Shown: in pieces, positions 47,774 through 59,623 of the stretch
Layout of the letters: each line of letters begins with the position of its first letter
Numbering within the stretch: the first letter of the stretch is position 1
Assembly: GCA_954871525.1 (NCBI GenBank)
Contig: OX940861.1
Location: 33,493,201-33,557,200 of the forward strand
From: Parietaria judaica
Taxonomy: Eukaryota > Streptophyta > Magnoliopsida > Rosales > Urticaceae
Direction: 5' to 3'
DNA: 64,000 nt
Translations under genes and position numbers: made by a program
Notes under the pieces: generated by a model
Database searches by the model: none
What the model was told of the DNA's origin: nothing
The model's input: the letters and a program-made list of their open reading frames with translations, nothing else

Positions 47774-50565
47774 AAAATAGAATGTTTGTTTCTTTAGTTC
47801 ATAAAGGATGCAATTATGTTATTATTATCACAACAGAGTCAATGTGAGGAAGAATTAATAATCATAATAAATGAACTTAAAATGTGCGTGACCTGATTAA
47901 CTGGGTGGGAGCCCATTAATCGTATAAGGTCACTAATGTGACTAAGTGACAATCCTATTCTGGATTTTGTGTGTGTCACACTTACTAGAAATGCATTAAG
48001 TATGAAGTGTCTTCATACTAGACTGGACCTGACTTAAACTCCGGAAGTCATCATATAAGACCGTCACTGATAACTTGGAGTAGAGTCACTAGTAGAAGAT
48101 CAAATGGATATTCGATCTAAGTCCTGAGTGGTCTTGAGTCCGAGTTGCTGGCTTGATTGTTCTTTGATTTAACCGTTAAAGAACACAATATATTACCGTT
48201 GTTCCCAACACTATTATTTTGGGAACATGATAGTCAGCAGTAAGGGTAGCTTGGTCATAGACATGGGCATCACACAGCTCTCTTCAGAGTGATGATGATT
48301 CCCTTGATTGTCAGTGGTGAGAAGTGAGAGGTACCCGTGCGCAACTTATGAATCGAAACCATAAGTGGGTCACTCTTAATATTACTGACTGAGTCAAGGT
48401 TAAAAATGCAATGAGGGGCATAACGGTAGAAACCGCCTGCTCGTGTGTGGATCATCAAGTGAAAGATCAATAAACCGAATTTGATTGTATCAATGGACAC
48501 CCTGCTGTTATAAAGGGAATAATATATACCGTATCACTAAAGAGTGCAGCCTCGGGTCTATAGTGGAATCACTTCGAGGTTTGACGAACAACTAGCAGTT
48601 CGTTGGAGCTTAAGTGATACGGGTCCATGGTCCCCAGGATAGCTCCGTAACGGATGATACGTACGTGATTAAAATACATTCTGGATAATGTTTAATCATT
48701 TGGCTTGACTTATAAAACTGAAAGGTCTGTGGCAGACGTCAGATAGTTTTATCGTCAGCGTGGCAAAAGTACCATATCTTGGTACACAAAATTAACTGAT
48801 AAAATAAAGTTAGAATTTAGATTTTCTATCAGCACCATGTTGTTGGAAATTAAATTCTAAGCAACTTTGCTTTTTTGAACCAAGTCATTTCGACTTACGG
48901 TTAGTGATTTATGGATTTTCTAAGTTTGTGCTCGGTTCGATAAACTATGAAATTAAATAACATGTCACGAATTTAAATGATGGTGTGGCACCATGACATT
49001 TTAATATGTGATATTGAGATAAGGAATTATTAATATAATTTAATTATTTGGATTTAATTATTAATATCTTATTAATAATTAATAGATTTATATTAATAAT
49101 AATAATATATATTTAATTATATATATTACATGTGTAAATCGATGTGGGCTTGCATGACCTAGCCCACACGAGTTTGACCTAGCTAAGGGTTTGAAATTTG
49201 CGGCATAAGTACCTAAAGTTTGGTACTTTGGCAAAAACCCTAAAATCAATCTTATCCTTTAGATCGGAGATGATTTAATATCAACCGTAGGATTAAGATG
49301 ATTGATTTTTGACCTAACCCTAATTCAAAAATAGTAGCTTGGTGATCAAGCTTAGGGTTTTCGAATTTGACCTAATTAATTATATCCGTTAGATCGGTTT
49401 AAGATTTAATCTTTACCGTCGGATTGGAAATTAATTAATATATATATTTCGAAGATAATGATGAAGATAAAATCGAATTAGGCTTTTACTAAGTCTTAGA
49501 ATATTTGATTTTTATCCAAAATTAATTTGATCCATTAGATCGGTCTAAGATTAATCTAAGCCGTTGGATCTAGATAATTAATTTCGAAATTATCATTATT
49601 ATATATATATATATTTCGAAATTAAGATAAGTAGATAAGATTGGTTTACCAAGTCTTTCTTATTTAATTAAATCTCTAATTAATTATATCCATTGGATTT
49701 AGATAAGATTAAATCTAAGCCTTTGGATTAGGATAATTAATTATATTTAATAATAATTTTCGAAATTAGATATATATATATATAAATATTCGAATTATAT
49801 ATAAATAAGAAGATAAGATTGATTTTTGTATTTATCAAGTCTTTCTTATTTAATTAAATACAAGTTTAATTATAACCATTGGATCTAGATGAGATTAAAT
49901 CTCAACCATTGGATTGGAATAATTAAAGTATTTATATATATATAAAATTCGAATTTAGGAGTGAAAATCTCTAATTCGGTTACGGGCCAAGTCTATAAAT
50001 AGGGAGCTCATTTACATCATTTTTCACACCTTCCCAGAGCAAAAACTCGAGCCCTCCCTCTCTCTCTAGGGTCTGCGAGTTTTCCTGCTTCTGATCTCGT
50101 TTCTGGTTCGGCTTAGGAGACTATTTCTCCGGAAGCTTCAAAAGAACCTAAGTTAAATTTTGCGACAGAGTCCTGCTGGCGAAGCCCACGTTTTGGTACG
50201 GGAAATCCAGGAGAATATCCCGGAAGATCACGGGTGTTTCCCTCAGCACCGGCGGAGCCCTGCCGAACTTCAGAGTCCGCAGTCGGAAACGTCAATTGAG
50301 GTACGGCCTTATGCATTGGGTTAATAAATGCAAACATTTACCGCTTTCTATTTGTTTATTATATTTCGACTATGATATTAATAATGTGTTGTGAATATTA
50401 AATATGTAATATTTATCGGATCTTGTTAAAATGGTTATTACCCGATATCCGTGCCGTTACGATAACAAGTTTTCCGCTTTAAAATAATGTTTTAAATGTT
50501 ACCGGGACGGCTCGGAGGCTTATTTCGTGGTAATGGAGTCGGGAATCAAACCCCGATTTCCAACA
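47774..50565 (+). repeat. 3' LTR of the second copia element, truncated at its start
   Basis: It aligns with 40309-43108 and ends TTTCCAACA. The first 116 bp are missing, joined to coding sequence. It matches the 5' LTR closely, with scattered substitutions, a shorter AT run, and one concentrated patch of differences at about 50085-50125 (against 42645-42680). Confidence 0.92.
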
Positions 50566-50756
50566 GATTGAACACGAGAGCAAAATTAAAGAACTAAGGA
50601 TCAAACATTCATTTAATATTCTCTATATAATCTGAGATAACTATATAAGATTAACATTAATAAGCACATTTCATTCCTAAGTAAACAACCACAATCTTAT
50701 ACAAGTGAAATTAGCATCTGAATAAAGGGCATATGTAAAATATGTCCAACAGAGGA

Positions 50757-52369
50757 TGCTAACACCGAACTCAAGAATGCTAATTCCGAACTCGGTGATA
50801 GCTATCTCTGAATTAGGTGATGCTTTCCCCAAGTACTTATTATGTCTGAGATTGAAAAATTTATATCCGACCTTGGAGATCAAAAATCACCGATAAAGTT
50901 ACTAGCTAAAAAATAAAGTTACTTGTTATGTTCGACCTCGGACATCAACATCACAGAAAAAAAAACTTGTTCATTCCAAATGTCCAACATTGGTGGTGCA
51001 TTACAGAACTTAACAAAAAAAAAAAAACTCACATTTTAATTGTGTCATAATTTGGACAGATTATGGTGGTTCAAATCTCGAACTCGAAGATATATATTTT
51101 AAAATTCAAAGATGTTCAATTAGAGGTCATAATTTGCAATTGAATTCGGTGATGTTCGGTCATAGACGTGTTCAATTACGTCTCTCAATTTGCAATTTAG
51201 TTGTAACCGTGGATGTTGGAATTACGTGTTTACGTTTAATCGTGGACGTTCAATATATAATCGAGATATATTTAGTACTAATTGTGAGAAAATAAATTAT
51301 ACATACAAACGATGAAAATACGAAGGAAACAAAAATATATTTAGAAACATTTCATATGTGGGAAACTTTTACATGATGAAGAAATTGTTGATCCATAATA
51401 TCGATGCCTGTCCTCGTCGCCTGATCTGCAATAAACAAAACAATGTGGAAATAGTCCCTAAAACTATAAAAAAATAAACAAAGAAATTTTAGTTCTAAAT
51501 AAACCAAGAAGTTGGAGATAGCTATCTCTGAATTCTAACATTGTACATACTGATTTCGAGGATACTATCTCTGAACTCGGGGAAAGCATCACCGAGTTCG
51601 TTGTTAGCATAATCGGGAATAGGATCCTCGAGTATCGGGATTAACATCCTCGAATTCAGTGATAGAATATCCGAGTTTGGGGTTAGCATCACTGACCTCT
51701 GAGTTAATAACACCGACGTCGAAGATGCTAAATTCGAATTCGGATTATAATTGTCCCACACGAAGACATAGGTTTTTTTTTTATATAAAAATAACACCGA
51801 ACTCGGAGATTTTGTCCCCGAAGATCGCGGTTACAAACTACGACTACGGGGTTATCATCACCGAATTCGGTGTTAGCAATTCCAAATACGGTGGTGCTAA
51901 CAGTCGTGCTCAACCATACAATAATGGCTCTACACTTAGATCTATCGTTTTAAGCCCCTAAAAGTATGTAAATGACCAAAAACAAAAACTTAGGGTTTCA
52001 AATGCTTAAATTGGCGGCAGAAGAATGGCATTGTCGTGGTTTTTTGAGATGGCGGCGAGTGGAGGGACACGAACGTCTGAACCACCTAAGGACTTCCATG
52101 GTCCCACCGTAGAAGAGATTCTCGGATAAACAAGAAAATATTTGGGGAGGAGAAGTGGTCCCTCCTCGAAGCGAGAATGTTAGCGAGAGAGAGAAAATTG
52201 GTATAAAGCCAAAAAGAATTGTGGTTCCGAATTGAGATTTTTTTTATATGAGGTTCTAGGGGTAAAATGATAAACAAGCAGTAAACTTTACTATTTTTTT
52301 ATTTATGGAACATTCGTTACTAGGTTCCGATTTTCCCCTATTTGTGTTGCTAGTTGATGAATTTTCCCT
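50757..52369. repeat. Right arm of the TIR element with CCGAACTCGG-like repeats
   Basis: At 50752-50840 and 51510-51900, short motifs like ACCGAACTCGGWGATGCTA recur at least twelve times in both orientations, at irregular 20-45 bp spacing. The left arm also has one (GCCGAATTCAGAGATGG at about 38163). At 51985-52250 the minus strand looks like a transcribed leader (CT-rich tract and a start in GACCATGGAAGTC at about 52095-52107). No known protein found. Confidence 0.65.
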
Positions 52370-53128
52370 TTCGTTATTATAAAATGTAGATCGTAGATAT
52401 TAAGTGAGTATATTTTTAGTACCTAAATTTTCACAATACGAAGGTCGAAGAGTATACAGGCGAGAAAAAGGAAAAAAATATATTGTCATTCGTAACCTTT
52501 TTTTAGGTATTTTTGTTGCAAAACAAAATCAAAATAGTGAGTTTTGTTTGGGCAGTTATAATTGTGGTACTTATTCTTTGGAGTGATTGGCCGTAATACC
52601 CCGAACTTAGGCGTTGAGAAATGATTGACATTAATAAGTTCTTATAAATAGTGCCCTGAACTTTGTATGTCGGTGAAATTTATCGGTGAACTTTAATTTT
52701 AAAGAGCTAACATCTTTTTTTACTTCTAAAAAGTAGTAAGTAATCATGTGCGTTAAAAGTGGCGAAAAGTAGTAAGCTACTAAAATTATAGTTTATCGTT
52801 ATTGAAACGTATCGAGGATTATCGACACTTATCGAGGAGTATCGATAAAATACCATTAAAATAGTTTTAAGAATAATATTTACTAAGTTTACATACGTAA
52901 TAAAATATAGTTTCACTCTTACATAATTAAATACTCAAATAAAATTATGTCATACTCAAACCAATGTAAATAAAATCATGTCATGTTCAAACATAAGAAA
53001 ATAAAAACAAGATTAAAAGATACTACATAATTTGATAATACACATATTTAACTATTTGGCTTTGTGGAGAAATCCCACATGAAGCGAATAAAAATGAATG
53101 AAAAATACACATTTGTTTGGATTTGGAA
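52370..53128. other. AT-rich intergenic DNA
   Basis: No supported gene or element. Three ATCGA(G/T)-like motifs near 52808-52845 are the only local repetition seen. Confidence 0.5.
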
Positions 53129-53129
53129 A

Positions 53130-53181
53130 GTCCCACATAGAAAAATACAAAGAAAACAATAACATTGATAGTATATAAATA
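53130..53181 (+). promoter_or_regulatory. snRNA-type promoter: USE and TATA
   Basis: GTCCCACATAG (53130-53140) is one base from the plant upstream sequence element RTCCCACATCG. TATATAAATA (53172-53181) follows with 31 bp between, the spacing of Pol II-type plant snRNA genes (Pol III types have about 10 bp less). A second USE-like ATCCCACATGA lies near 53071. Confidence 0.6.
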
Positions 53182-53214
53182 GCAATCTCCATGTCTAAAT
53201 CCAAGCAACTCAAC

Positions 53215-53325
53215 ATACATATCTAAGCATTTATGCTAAGATGAAGTGTGTATCTATCTTGATACTTGGCTAGTAGGCCATGCGAAGTTAATTTTTTTAT
53301 TTTATTGAAAAGTACCTTTTTTAGT
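53215..53325 (+). ncRNA. U2 snRNA-like copy, degenerate
   Basis: About 34 bp after the TATA box, the sequence ATACATATCTAAGC starts a stretch with TGCTAAGATGAAGTGTGTAT, close to the plant U2 block GGCTAAGATCAAGTGTAGTAT. It continues ATCTTGATAC and, further on, GTTAATTTTTTTATTTT, which resembles the U2 Sm-site region. Two bases (AG) are missing from the branch-point recognition sequence GUAGUA. Promoter placement supports origin as an snRNA gene, but the changes suggest a pseudogene. The 3' part is not recognisable. Confidence 0.5.
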
Positions 53326-53329
53326 TTTT

Positions 53330-55641
53330 TGCATTGAATGTACTTTTCCCGAAAATTGTTGAAGAGTGCAAAAAAATAAAATTAAGAAGTATCCAATTTT
53401 TTGTTATTTTTACACTGTTTTTGCGGATAATGCATTGGTAAGAAGCGTGCCGATTTTTGACAAAAATATTGGAAAAGTACCAAAACGGTAACTATAGACA
53501 TAAAATATTTGCCGATGACTACTGACAAGACGGATAAAGAAAAATTCGAACCTTGCTTTCAAACAAAAAAATAATAATCATTTAGTAATTGTTTATACAT
53601 CAAATGTAAGTATGTAACCATCCATCAAAATCTTAAATTATTAGTTGTGATTTGGACATGCCATTACAATGTCCAATGACATTTATTACACGATTAGCGA
53701 CATATTCAAATGCGTCCTAACAATTCTTTATTCGCTTTCATGGGTTGGCCACTGCCCATCACACGATTTATCAGTTCTTAAGACTTTAAGAGTGTGTTTT
53801 TGGAAGCATTTTCCAAAATTATTTTGAGTTTTGAAATTGATTATTTTTTTCACAAAATATTTTCTTAATATATATTTTGCTTTTGTTTACTTTTGCATAT
53901 AAAATAAAAATATCTCAAGAGGTGTTTTCATTTTCTCATCTCCCTCTCCTCACATGTCTTATCACTTCTAGGTTTTTTTTTTTTTCACATCGTGCTACAT
54001 TATATATAGAATATTATATATATATATATATAGTATGATGAATAATGATGCATATACTGTATTATATTAAATCAAATCGTTTTTTATATTATTATGTATA
54101 TAGTCAAGGTGTATAATATTATTACGTAATAGCTGAACTTTGAATGCCTATAGAGGTATATGATATTGTGTATCATAATTCTAATACTACATAATTAAAT
54201 ATAATTTATACTTTTTCGGCATCAACATGTACAGAGGGGCATGATATATAATATTACATATAGTTTTAATTAACTAAAATAGTTTTTTAATTGAAAAATA
54301 AACTTTTTTTTACATTTTAAGAATTCATATAATAATAATAGAAAGGAAATCAAATACTAAAAGTTAAGCCAAACATAATTTTATTTTTTTTCTTTTAAAA
54401 AAAAAGTTAAATAAAATTGTAACCAATCACATTTTTAAAACGTTTCTATAAAGTTGTTTGAAAAAAAATATAAAATACAAACACAAAAAAAAAAAAAAAA
54501 CGCCTCCTACCTCATTTTCCTTTCTTTAATAGTTGCCTTTTATTTATAAATGAGTTGCAATAATCGGTTCAGATTTTATAATCAATTGTAAATGTGATAT
54601 CGATCCAATTATACCCCTTACTCGTAATCTTCTCACCCATATATTATCATTCACATACTAACATTATATAATGCTTTAGTATTTAGTGATGATATTTTAT
54701 TTTATTATGTGGAAAGACCTGAATAAGTTTGGTTAAGAACAAAAACGATTTTTTTTTCTTTTTATTAAAAAATTAAGGTTAAAAAATAAATTTGGGATTA
54801 ATTTTGAAAATTTAAGGGGTTGCGTAACTTTTGGATATTTGATGAAAACATCACATGATTTTTGAGGAGGCCCATAACGGCCAACCTTCGAGATATAAAA
54901 GAAGCCATTGAGCCCAAGCATTTACTATAATTAAGTAGAAATCTGATCTGCAAAACTTTATAGATTAAAAAGGAAAATAGTGTTAAAAGTCTCTAATTTT
55001 ACAAGTTGTTTTTCATCGTAGAATTAATGTACATGAATCGACATGTGGCATTACATTTGCTACAAAATTGTAATGGTGAGGACTTTTGTCGAATTCGCTT
55101 ATAGTGAATTAAGTGCGACGGAAATGCAAAATTAGAGACTTTCGCCCCTATTTCTCCTATTTTGAAATTGCATTCATACAGAGCAAAAGCAATGACTAAG
55201 AAATGCTCACAATAAGAACGATTTCACATTTATATAAAAAACATGAAAAATATATCCTAGATTTAAAACATGTATCTTATACATTAAAGTCTCAATAATC
55301 ACAGGAAAAACTCACTTATAATTTTTCAAGGAGTCTTCCCTTTTCATACACATACTATACTTTTCTTTCTAGTGCATAAAACAAGAATATATATGCACAT
55401 ATAAATGACACATAATCTAACAAAAAGAAAATGAAAAAAAAAAAGATATAAAAAGAAAACCCTAGAATACCTTAATCCTCTTCCTACTGGCTAGGCATAG
55501 GATTAATTATTGTTATACAATTGTTTTTTCCACAATTTTTTCTTCTCTTTTTTATAGGTTTTCTTTTGAATTTTGTGATGTCTCGAGGGGTTTTACCTTG
55601 TATGTTAAATGATACATCTTAAGGTACTCCTATGCACATTG
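53330..55641. other. AT-rich intergenic DNA and 3' flank of the NAC gene
   Basis: Long A/T runs and short (TA)n tracts (for example 54001-54033). No ORF of interest. The right end must hold the 3' UTR of the minus-strand NAC gene. Confidence 0.5.
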
Positions 55642-56373
55642 TTACAACGTCTCAGAAAAACAGCCATGGAAATGGCTGTTCAGAGCTCGTTGCTCGTTGT
55701 AATCGCATGGAGGAAACGAAGGTGAAGCAAATGCATCTGCATTTGCAAAGGATGAAGGATTCGTAAGCTGCGTCTCAAGAAAACAGTCCAAGTTCGGCCA
55801 GTCGCTCGTCTCGTTGCTGTAGTCTCCCTTGACGACGTCGTTTCGCAGGAAAGTGCCTTCGTTGGGCGTGAAACTAGCCGACACAGATGACGGGCTATCG
55901 AGCTGAGGAAGAGCTTCATGCGAGAAGTTGTGGGTTGAGAGAAGTGCTTGGTGATCTTGATGAGCCGGAGGAAAGCCGCTGTGGAAGCTTGGAGCCTGAC
56001 TGTTTGGGCCGATTAGGGCTTTGGCCTCGGCGTAATCCATCGAAGACTGAGGTCTCGCATAGTAATGCTGACTCCAAGCCTCGAAAGGTGGCCTTTGATG
56101 ATGGCTAGGGCTTGGCTTTCGGAATGCTCTGCAGACCACCCAACCCTCTTCCTGCACAAGCATGAGTGTTAGTATAAGCAACAAATATTCATATGTATTC
56201 TTAATATATATATATGTGTGTGTGTGTGTGTGGTTTTTTAACTATAAAAAAACTTAACGTTTCTCCGTAATTTAAAGGTTATACACTTTTACTTTATAGA
56301 ACTAAACATTTATATATAGATATATATTCACATTAATTTCTCTTTTCATGGTGATTTGATCGTATACTACTTT

Positions 56374-56410
<37 letters not shown>

Positions 56411-58052
56411 ATTGCTTTGCTTATGTATATTAAAATAGATGGAATAACTATATGATCTAATAAAACTTGCCTGTGGCGGTGCGTGCTCGGATGTCTGGAG
56501 GCGGTACTCATGCATGATCCAATCGCTTTTGCGTCCATTTGGAGCACGACCCTTGTAGAAGACGAGCGTCTTTCGCATCCCTATGATTCTATTCTTAGAG
56601 AGGACCGCCTTGTCCCGACCAGTGGCCTTCCAGAAGCCGGCCACTGTTGCACGGTTGGTGCGGGTTCCGGTGGGGTACTTCTTGTCTTTGTGGCTAAAGA
56701 AGTACCACTCGTTCTGCTCGTCGTAGCCCAGCTTGCATAGGTCTGAAGGGGAAATATATAAAACATGTATCGTTAGTAAGAGCTTGTACCTTGTCGTCTT
56801 GTTGAGACCACAATATTCTACGTGGAAAAAAAAAAAATTCTTCTGTTTTATCACCTAATAATTCATGTAATAAATTAATTCATTTGTTAAAATGGGTATT
56901 GTTCTTGCTTTCTTTTCTTAGTTAAAAAGGTATGCATGCTTGATTTCCTAGTTGCGAAGTTATTACATATGTGATCGTCTATCTATGTATCTTAGTCAAA
57001 TTACTCATGGGTTTGGTTTATTAGCATAGCCTCTGATTATCATTGACCAAATTATGAAGTAAAATACTTAACTTTTAAGTGCCTATTTTCCATGGAAAAA
57101 GTGCAACTTTCATGTATCTTTATTCAATGTGTCTGGTTAAACTTTCAAGTTTTAAAACCATACGTGAAGCCTAGGTAGTTATGCATAGGATGTTACATTG
57201 TCGCATTCACAAGCACTCCATTTATAAATAATAATAAGGAAACTAGAAGAAGTCTTTGCCAAAAAGTAAGGATGTATTTAATTAACCAACTCAGCAAAAT
57301 ATTCTTTAATTAATGCACAATATTTTGTATTCTAGTAAATAATTACTGATCATCAAAATTTATATTATTAAAAAAAAATGGATGAAAGCTTGGGATGAAA
57401 TTTTTAGTAAACATTTAAGGACAAAAAAGAACAATTGTCTTATATTCAAATTAATTTTTATATATAGCATTGTACTTACTGCAGATATATTACTGAGTTA
57501 TAAGTGATTACTAATCATCGACCATTGTGAATTAAAATTCGAATGTTCAATAGTATTTATTTTTTCGATAAAAAAGTAACGGGTTGGCCTCGATTCTCGG
57601 ATTCAGTCATTTTGAAAACATCAATATATACCAAGACAAAAATCAAGTTTTCAGCTATGACAGCATCCCTGTTGATTAAAAATTCGTCGCTATAAGCTAG
57701 AGAGACACCAATTGTCGCTAAAATTCGTGCGTGAAATTAAGAACTTTTTCCGAGACTTTTGCGTCATCTCGAAATGGGATTTAAAATTCTGTTGTTGTTA
57801 CATGCTTCAGCGACGACTAAATGTGATTTTCAAAGTCCGCTTTTTATTTACTAAGGATGTCACATTATAATTTATATAGAAGATGAAAGTACCTTGAATA
57901 TCCCATGGCTCAATTTTGTAGAGATCTACGTCTACAATAACATCAAGATCAATTTTGAGTGCGTTGATCTTTCTTTTGAGGTAATAACCCACAAGCTCTT
58001 CTTCTGTGGGATGAAACCTAAAGCCTGGTGGGACACAAGACTCCATTTCCAT
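55642..58052 (-). CDS. VND7: NAC transcription factor, VND7-like
   Basis: Three exons on the minus strand: 58052-57893, 56742-56471 and 56151-55642. They total 942 bp (313 aa). The NAC domain (about 7-157) shows all five subdomains: [18 protein letters not shown] (A), [18 protein letters not shown] (B), [20 protein letters not shown] and [14 protein letters not shown] (C), [20 protein letters not shown] (D), and [12 protein letters not shown] (E). The C-terminal activation region has LPQLDSPS and [12 protein letters not shown], both shared with Arabidopsis VND7 (AT1G71930), the master switch of xylem vessel differentiation. It should bind secondary-wall promoters in the nucleus. Intron 2 has a GC donor (CACAG|GCAAGT). 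A second ATG six bases in (58046) could also serve as start. VND1-6 paralogues were excluded on the C-terminal motifs and the short length. Confidence 0.93.
56152..56470 (-). other. GC-AG intron 2 of the VND7-like gene
   Basis: The donor is AG|GCAAGT and the acceptor GTGCAG|GA. Using the GC donor keeps phase 0 and matches the exon border of NAC genes (…PPQ|EEGWVV). No GT donor nearby keeps the frame. Confidence 0.85.
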
Positions 58053-58690
58053 TGATATTGCTCTTTCACTCTTCTTCTTCTGAAAAGTCAAACAAACACA
58101 CACACACACACTAATTTAGATCACATACATTATGAACATTATGATTGAATATTGTTGACTATAAACGCACGTTAATTGAGATCATTCCACTATATCTCCA
58201 TTCCAATAAAAGCAAAACAAGCTTGAGATTTATATGGACTTGTTTACATTTTAGGTCAAATTCCAACGTTCAAATGATCACTGAATTTTCCACTACGCAT
58301 GCATATTTACCGTTATATATATCATATATCATATTATTACACGTCAACTTGCATACACATATATATATGCTTCTTACACCACTAAACATTTAAAAGAAAT
58401 CATTACAGACCATTGATAGTGGAGAAAACTTGAGCTAGGCAGCGAATGGTTCGAGTGAAGATAGAGTGTGTTTTGGCTTCAGTGAATAATGATGAAGTAA
58501 TTATAGAAAAAGCATATATATTTATATATATGAATTGAAATGGAAAAAGAAAAGCCGAAAAGCTTGACTTTGCTGGCAAAAGCATGCTATGTTTCTTTGA
58601 GTGCAGTGCACTCTCGCCCACACGCACACATGTTGATGTTGGTGGATCATACTAGCTATTCTCTCTTAATTTCTATTACCCTCTTACTTA

Positions 58691-58726
<36 letters not shown>

Positions 58727-58727
58727 T
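58691..58727. repeat. (ATT)n microsatellite
   Basis: About 12 uninterrupted ATT units. Confidence 0.95.
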
Positions 58728-59373
58728 TGTTATCCGAAGACACGAGTCAGACAAAAACACAGTTAATTATTTATTTATAAACAATAATAATAATAAACGT
58801 ACGACATATATATATATATACAGGTTTTTTTTTTTCTTCTTCCTTTCTTGTTTGTTCAAACATATTTAGTTTTCCTAAAAACGAGAAAGCAAATACATGA
58901 ACGAAGATCAAGTATTGATGGCGTAAAACCATGCAGAGAAGATCAAATGGATGACCATACATATGAATATGTTCTATATATATATATATATATGGATGAC
59001 CATACATATGAATATGTTATTTATATAGCTCGATGTGTATACTCACAGAATATATGAAGAAAAGTGCGATGACCCAGGAGATGAGTTTTGCAGAAAGCTT
59101 AGGAGGTAGATAGCAAAAATATATGGCAGAGCAGAGACATATAGAGGCTGCGATGGCTTTTGGGTCGAGAGAGAGACAAATATTATGAGTGTTTGTTGTG
59201 AAGTAGTTGTTGTTTATCTCATTAATGTATTTATATATATATATATATATATATGATATATATGTAGAGAGAGAGAGAGAAGTGTGTGTGCTTAGTGATT
59301 GCGCGTGGGGTGGCAGATTGGGTTCAAAGGTTTGTTTTTGGACGGCGTGACAACAAGCTTTCACGCCACCACC

Positions 59374-59409
<36 letters not shown>

Positions 59410-59528
59410 TCTTAAGATTTTTTTTTTTTTTTTTTGCACCAAGACATTACATTGTAAAATACTATTTCTTTTGCATAAGATAAGACTTAATAAGACCTTT
59501 TTCCGCAATCTAATATAAACAAAAAGAA

Positions 59529-59531
<3 letters not shown>

Positions 59532-59619
<88 letters not shown>
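59532..59619. repeat. (TC)44 microsatellite
   Basis: An uninterrupted 88-bp TC/GA run upstream of the VND7-like gene. Confidence 0.95.

Positions 59620-59623
<4 letters not shown>

Larger units (their letters stand above)
40193..50565 (+). mobile_element. Ty1/copia element with 2.9-kb LTRs carrying a foreign intron-containing ORF
   Basis: 10,373 bp. The 5' LTR is 40193-43108 (TGTTGGA...TCCAACA) and the primer binding site is at 43111. The 3' LTR (47774-50565) lacks its first 116 bp. TSDs are GACTG (40188-40192) and GATTG (50566-50570), one mismatch. The inside has a 1.9-kb leader, an ORF with split exons (44986-45783), and a pol part with only RT and RNase H (46295-47773). Gag, protease and integrase are missing, so it could move only with help. 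A deletion joins the end of RNase H directly to the truncated 3' LTR and removes the polypurine tract; this probably happened after insertion. Confidence 0.92.
38208..50751 (-). mobile_element. Solo LTR (minus orientation), split by the 10.4-kb copia element
   Basis: The halves 38208-40192 and 50566-50751 form one LTR of about 2.17 kb. On the minus strand it starts TGTTGGACATAT and ends CTCCCAGCA, with TSD GAGGA on both sides. Its minus-strand sequence is alignable, though diverged, with the LTR of the element inserted in it. Shared blocks include TGTTGGACATAT, TTAATCTTAT, GAATGTTTG, CTTAGTTC, CTCTTCATACT, TCACTGAT and ATTTTGGGA. A minus-strand TATAAATAGG lies at about 38774-38783. No internal region is present, so it arose by LTR-LTR recombination. 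Confidence 0.85.
38009..52369. mobile_element. Mutator-like or MITE-type DNA element with long TIRs, split by nested LTR insertions
   Basis: The left end (38009, AGGGAAAATTCATTAACTAG) and the inverted right end (52369, AGGGAAAATTCATCAACTAG) match closely over about 37 bp, including ACAAAAATAGG against ACACAAATAGG. Weaker similarity extends to about 140 bp (TAGTAA..., ...TACCCCTGAACC against TACCCCTAGAACC). Once the solo LTR and copia element (38208-50751) and one TSD copy are removed, the element is about 1.8 kb. The right arm carries many CCGAACTCGG-like motifs. No transposase was recognised. A clean TSD was not found, so the superfamily is only a guess from TIR length. Confidence 0.7.

Noticed and set aside
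53810..54500. Possible MITE with GTGTGTTTTTGG / AAATACAAACAC ends
   Set aside because: The ends match over too few bases in A/T-rich DNA and no TSD was seen.
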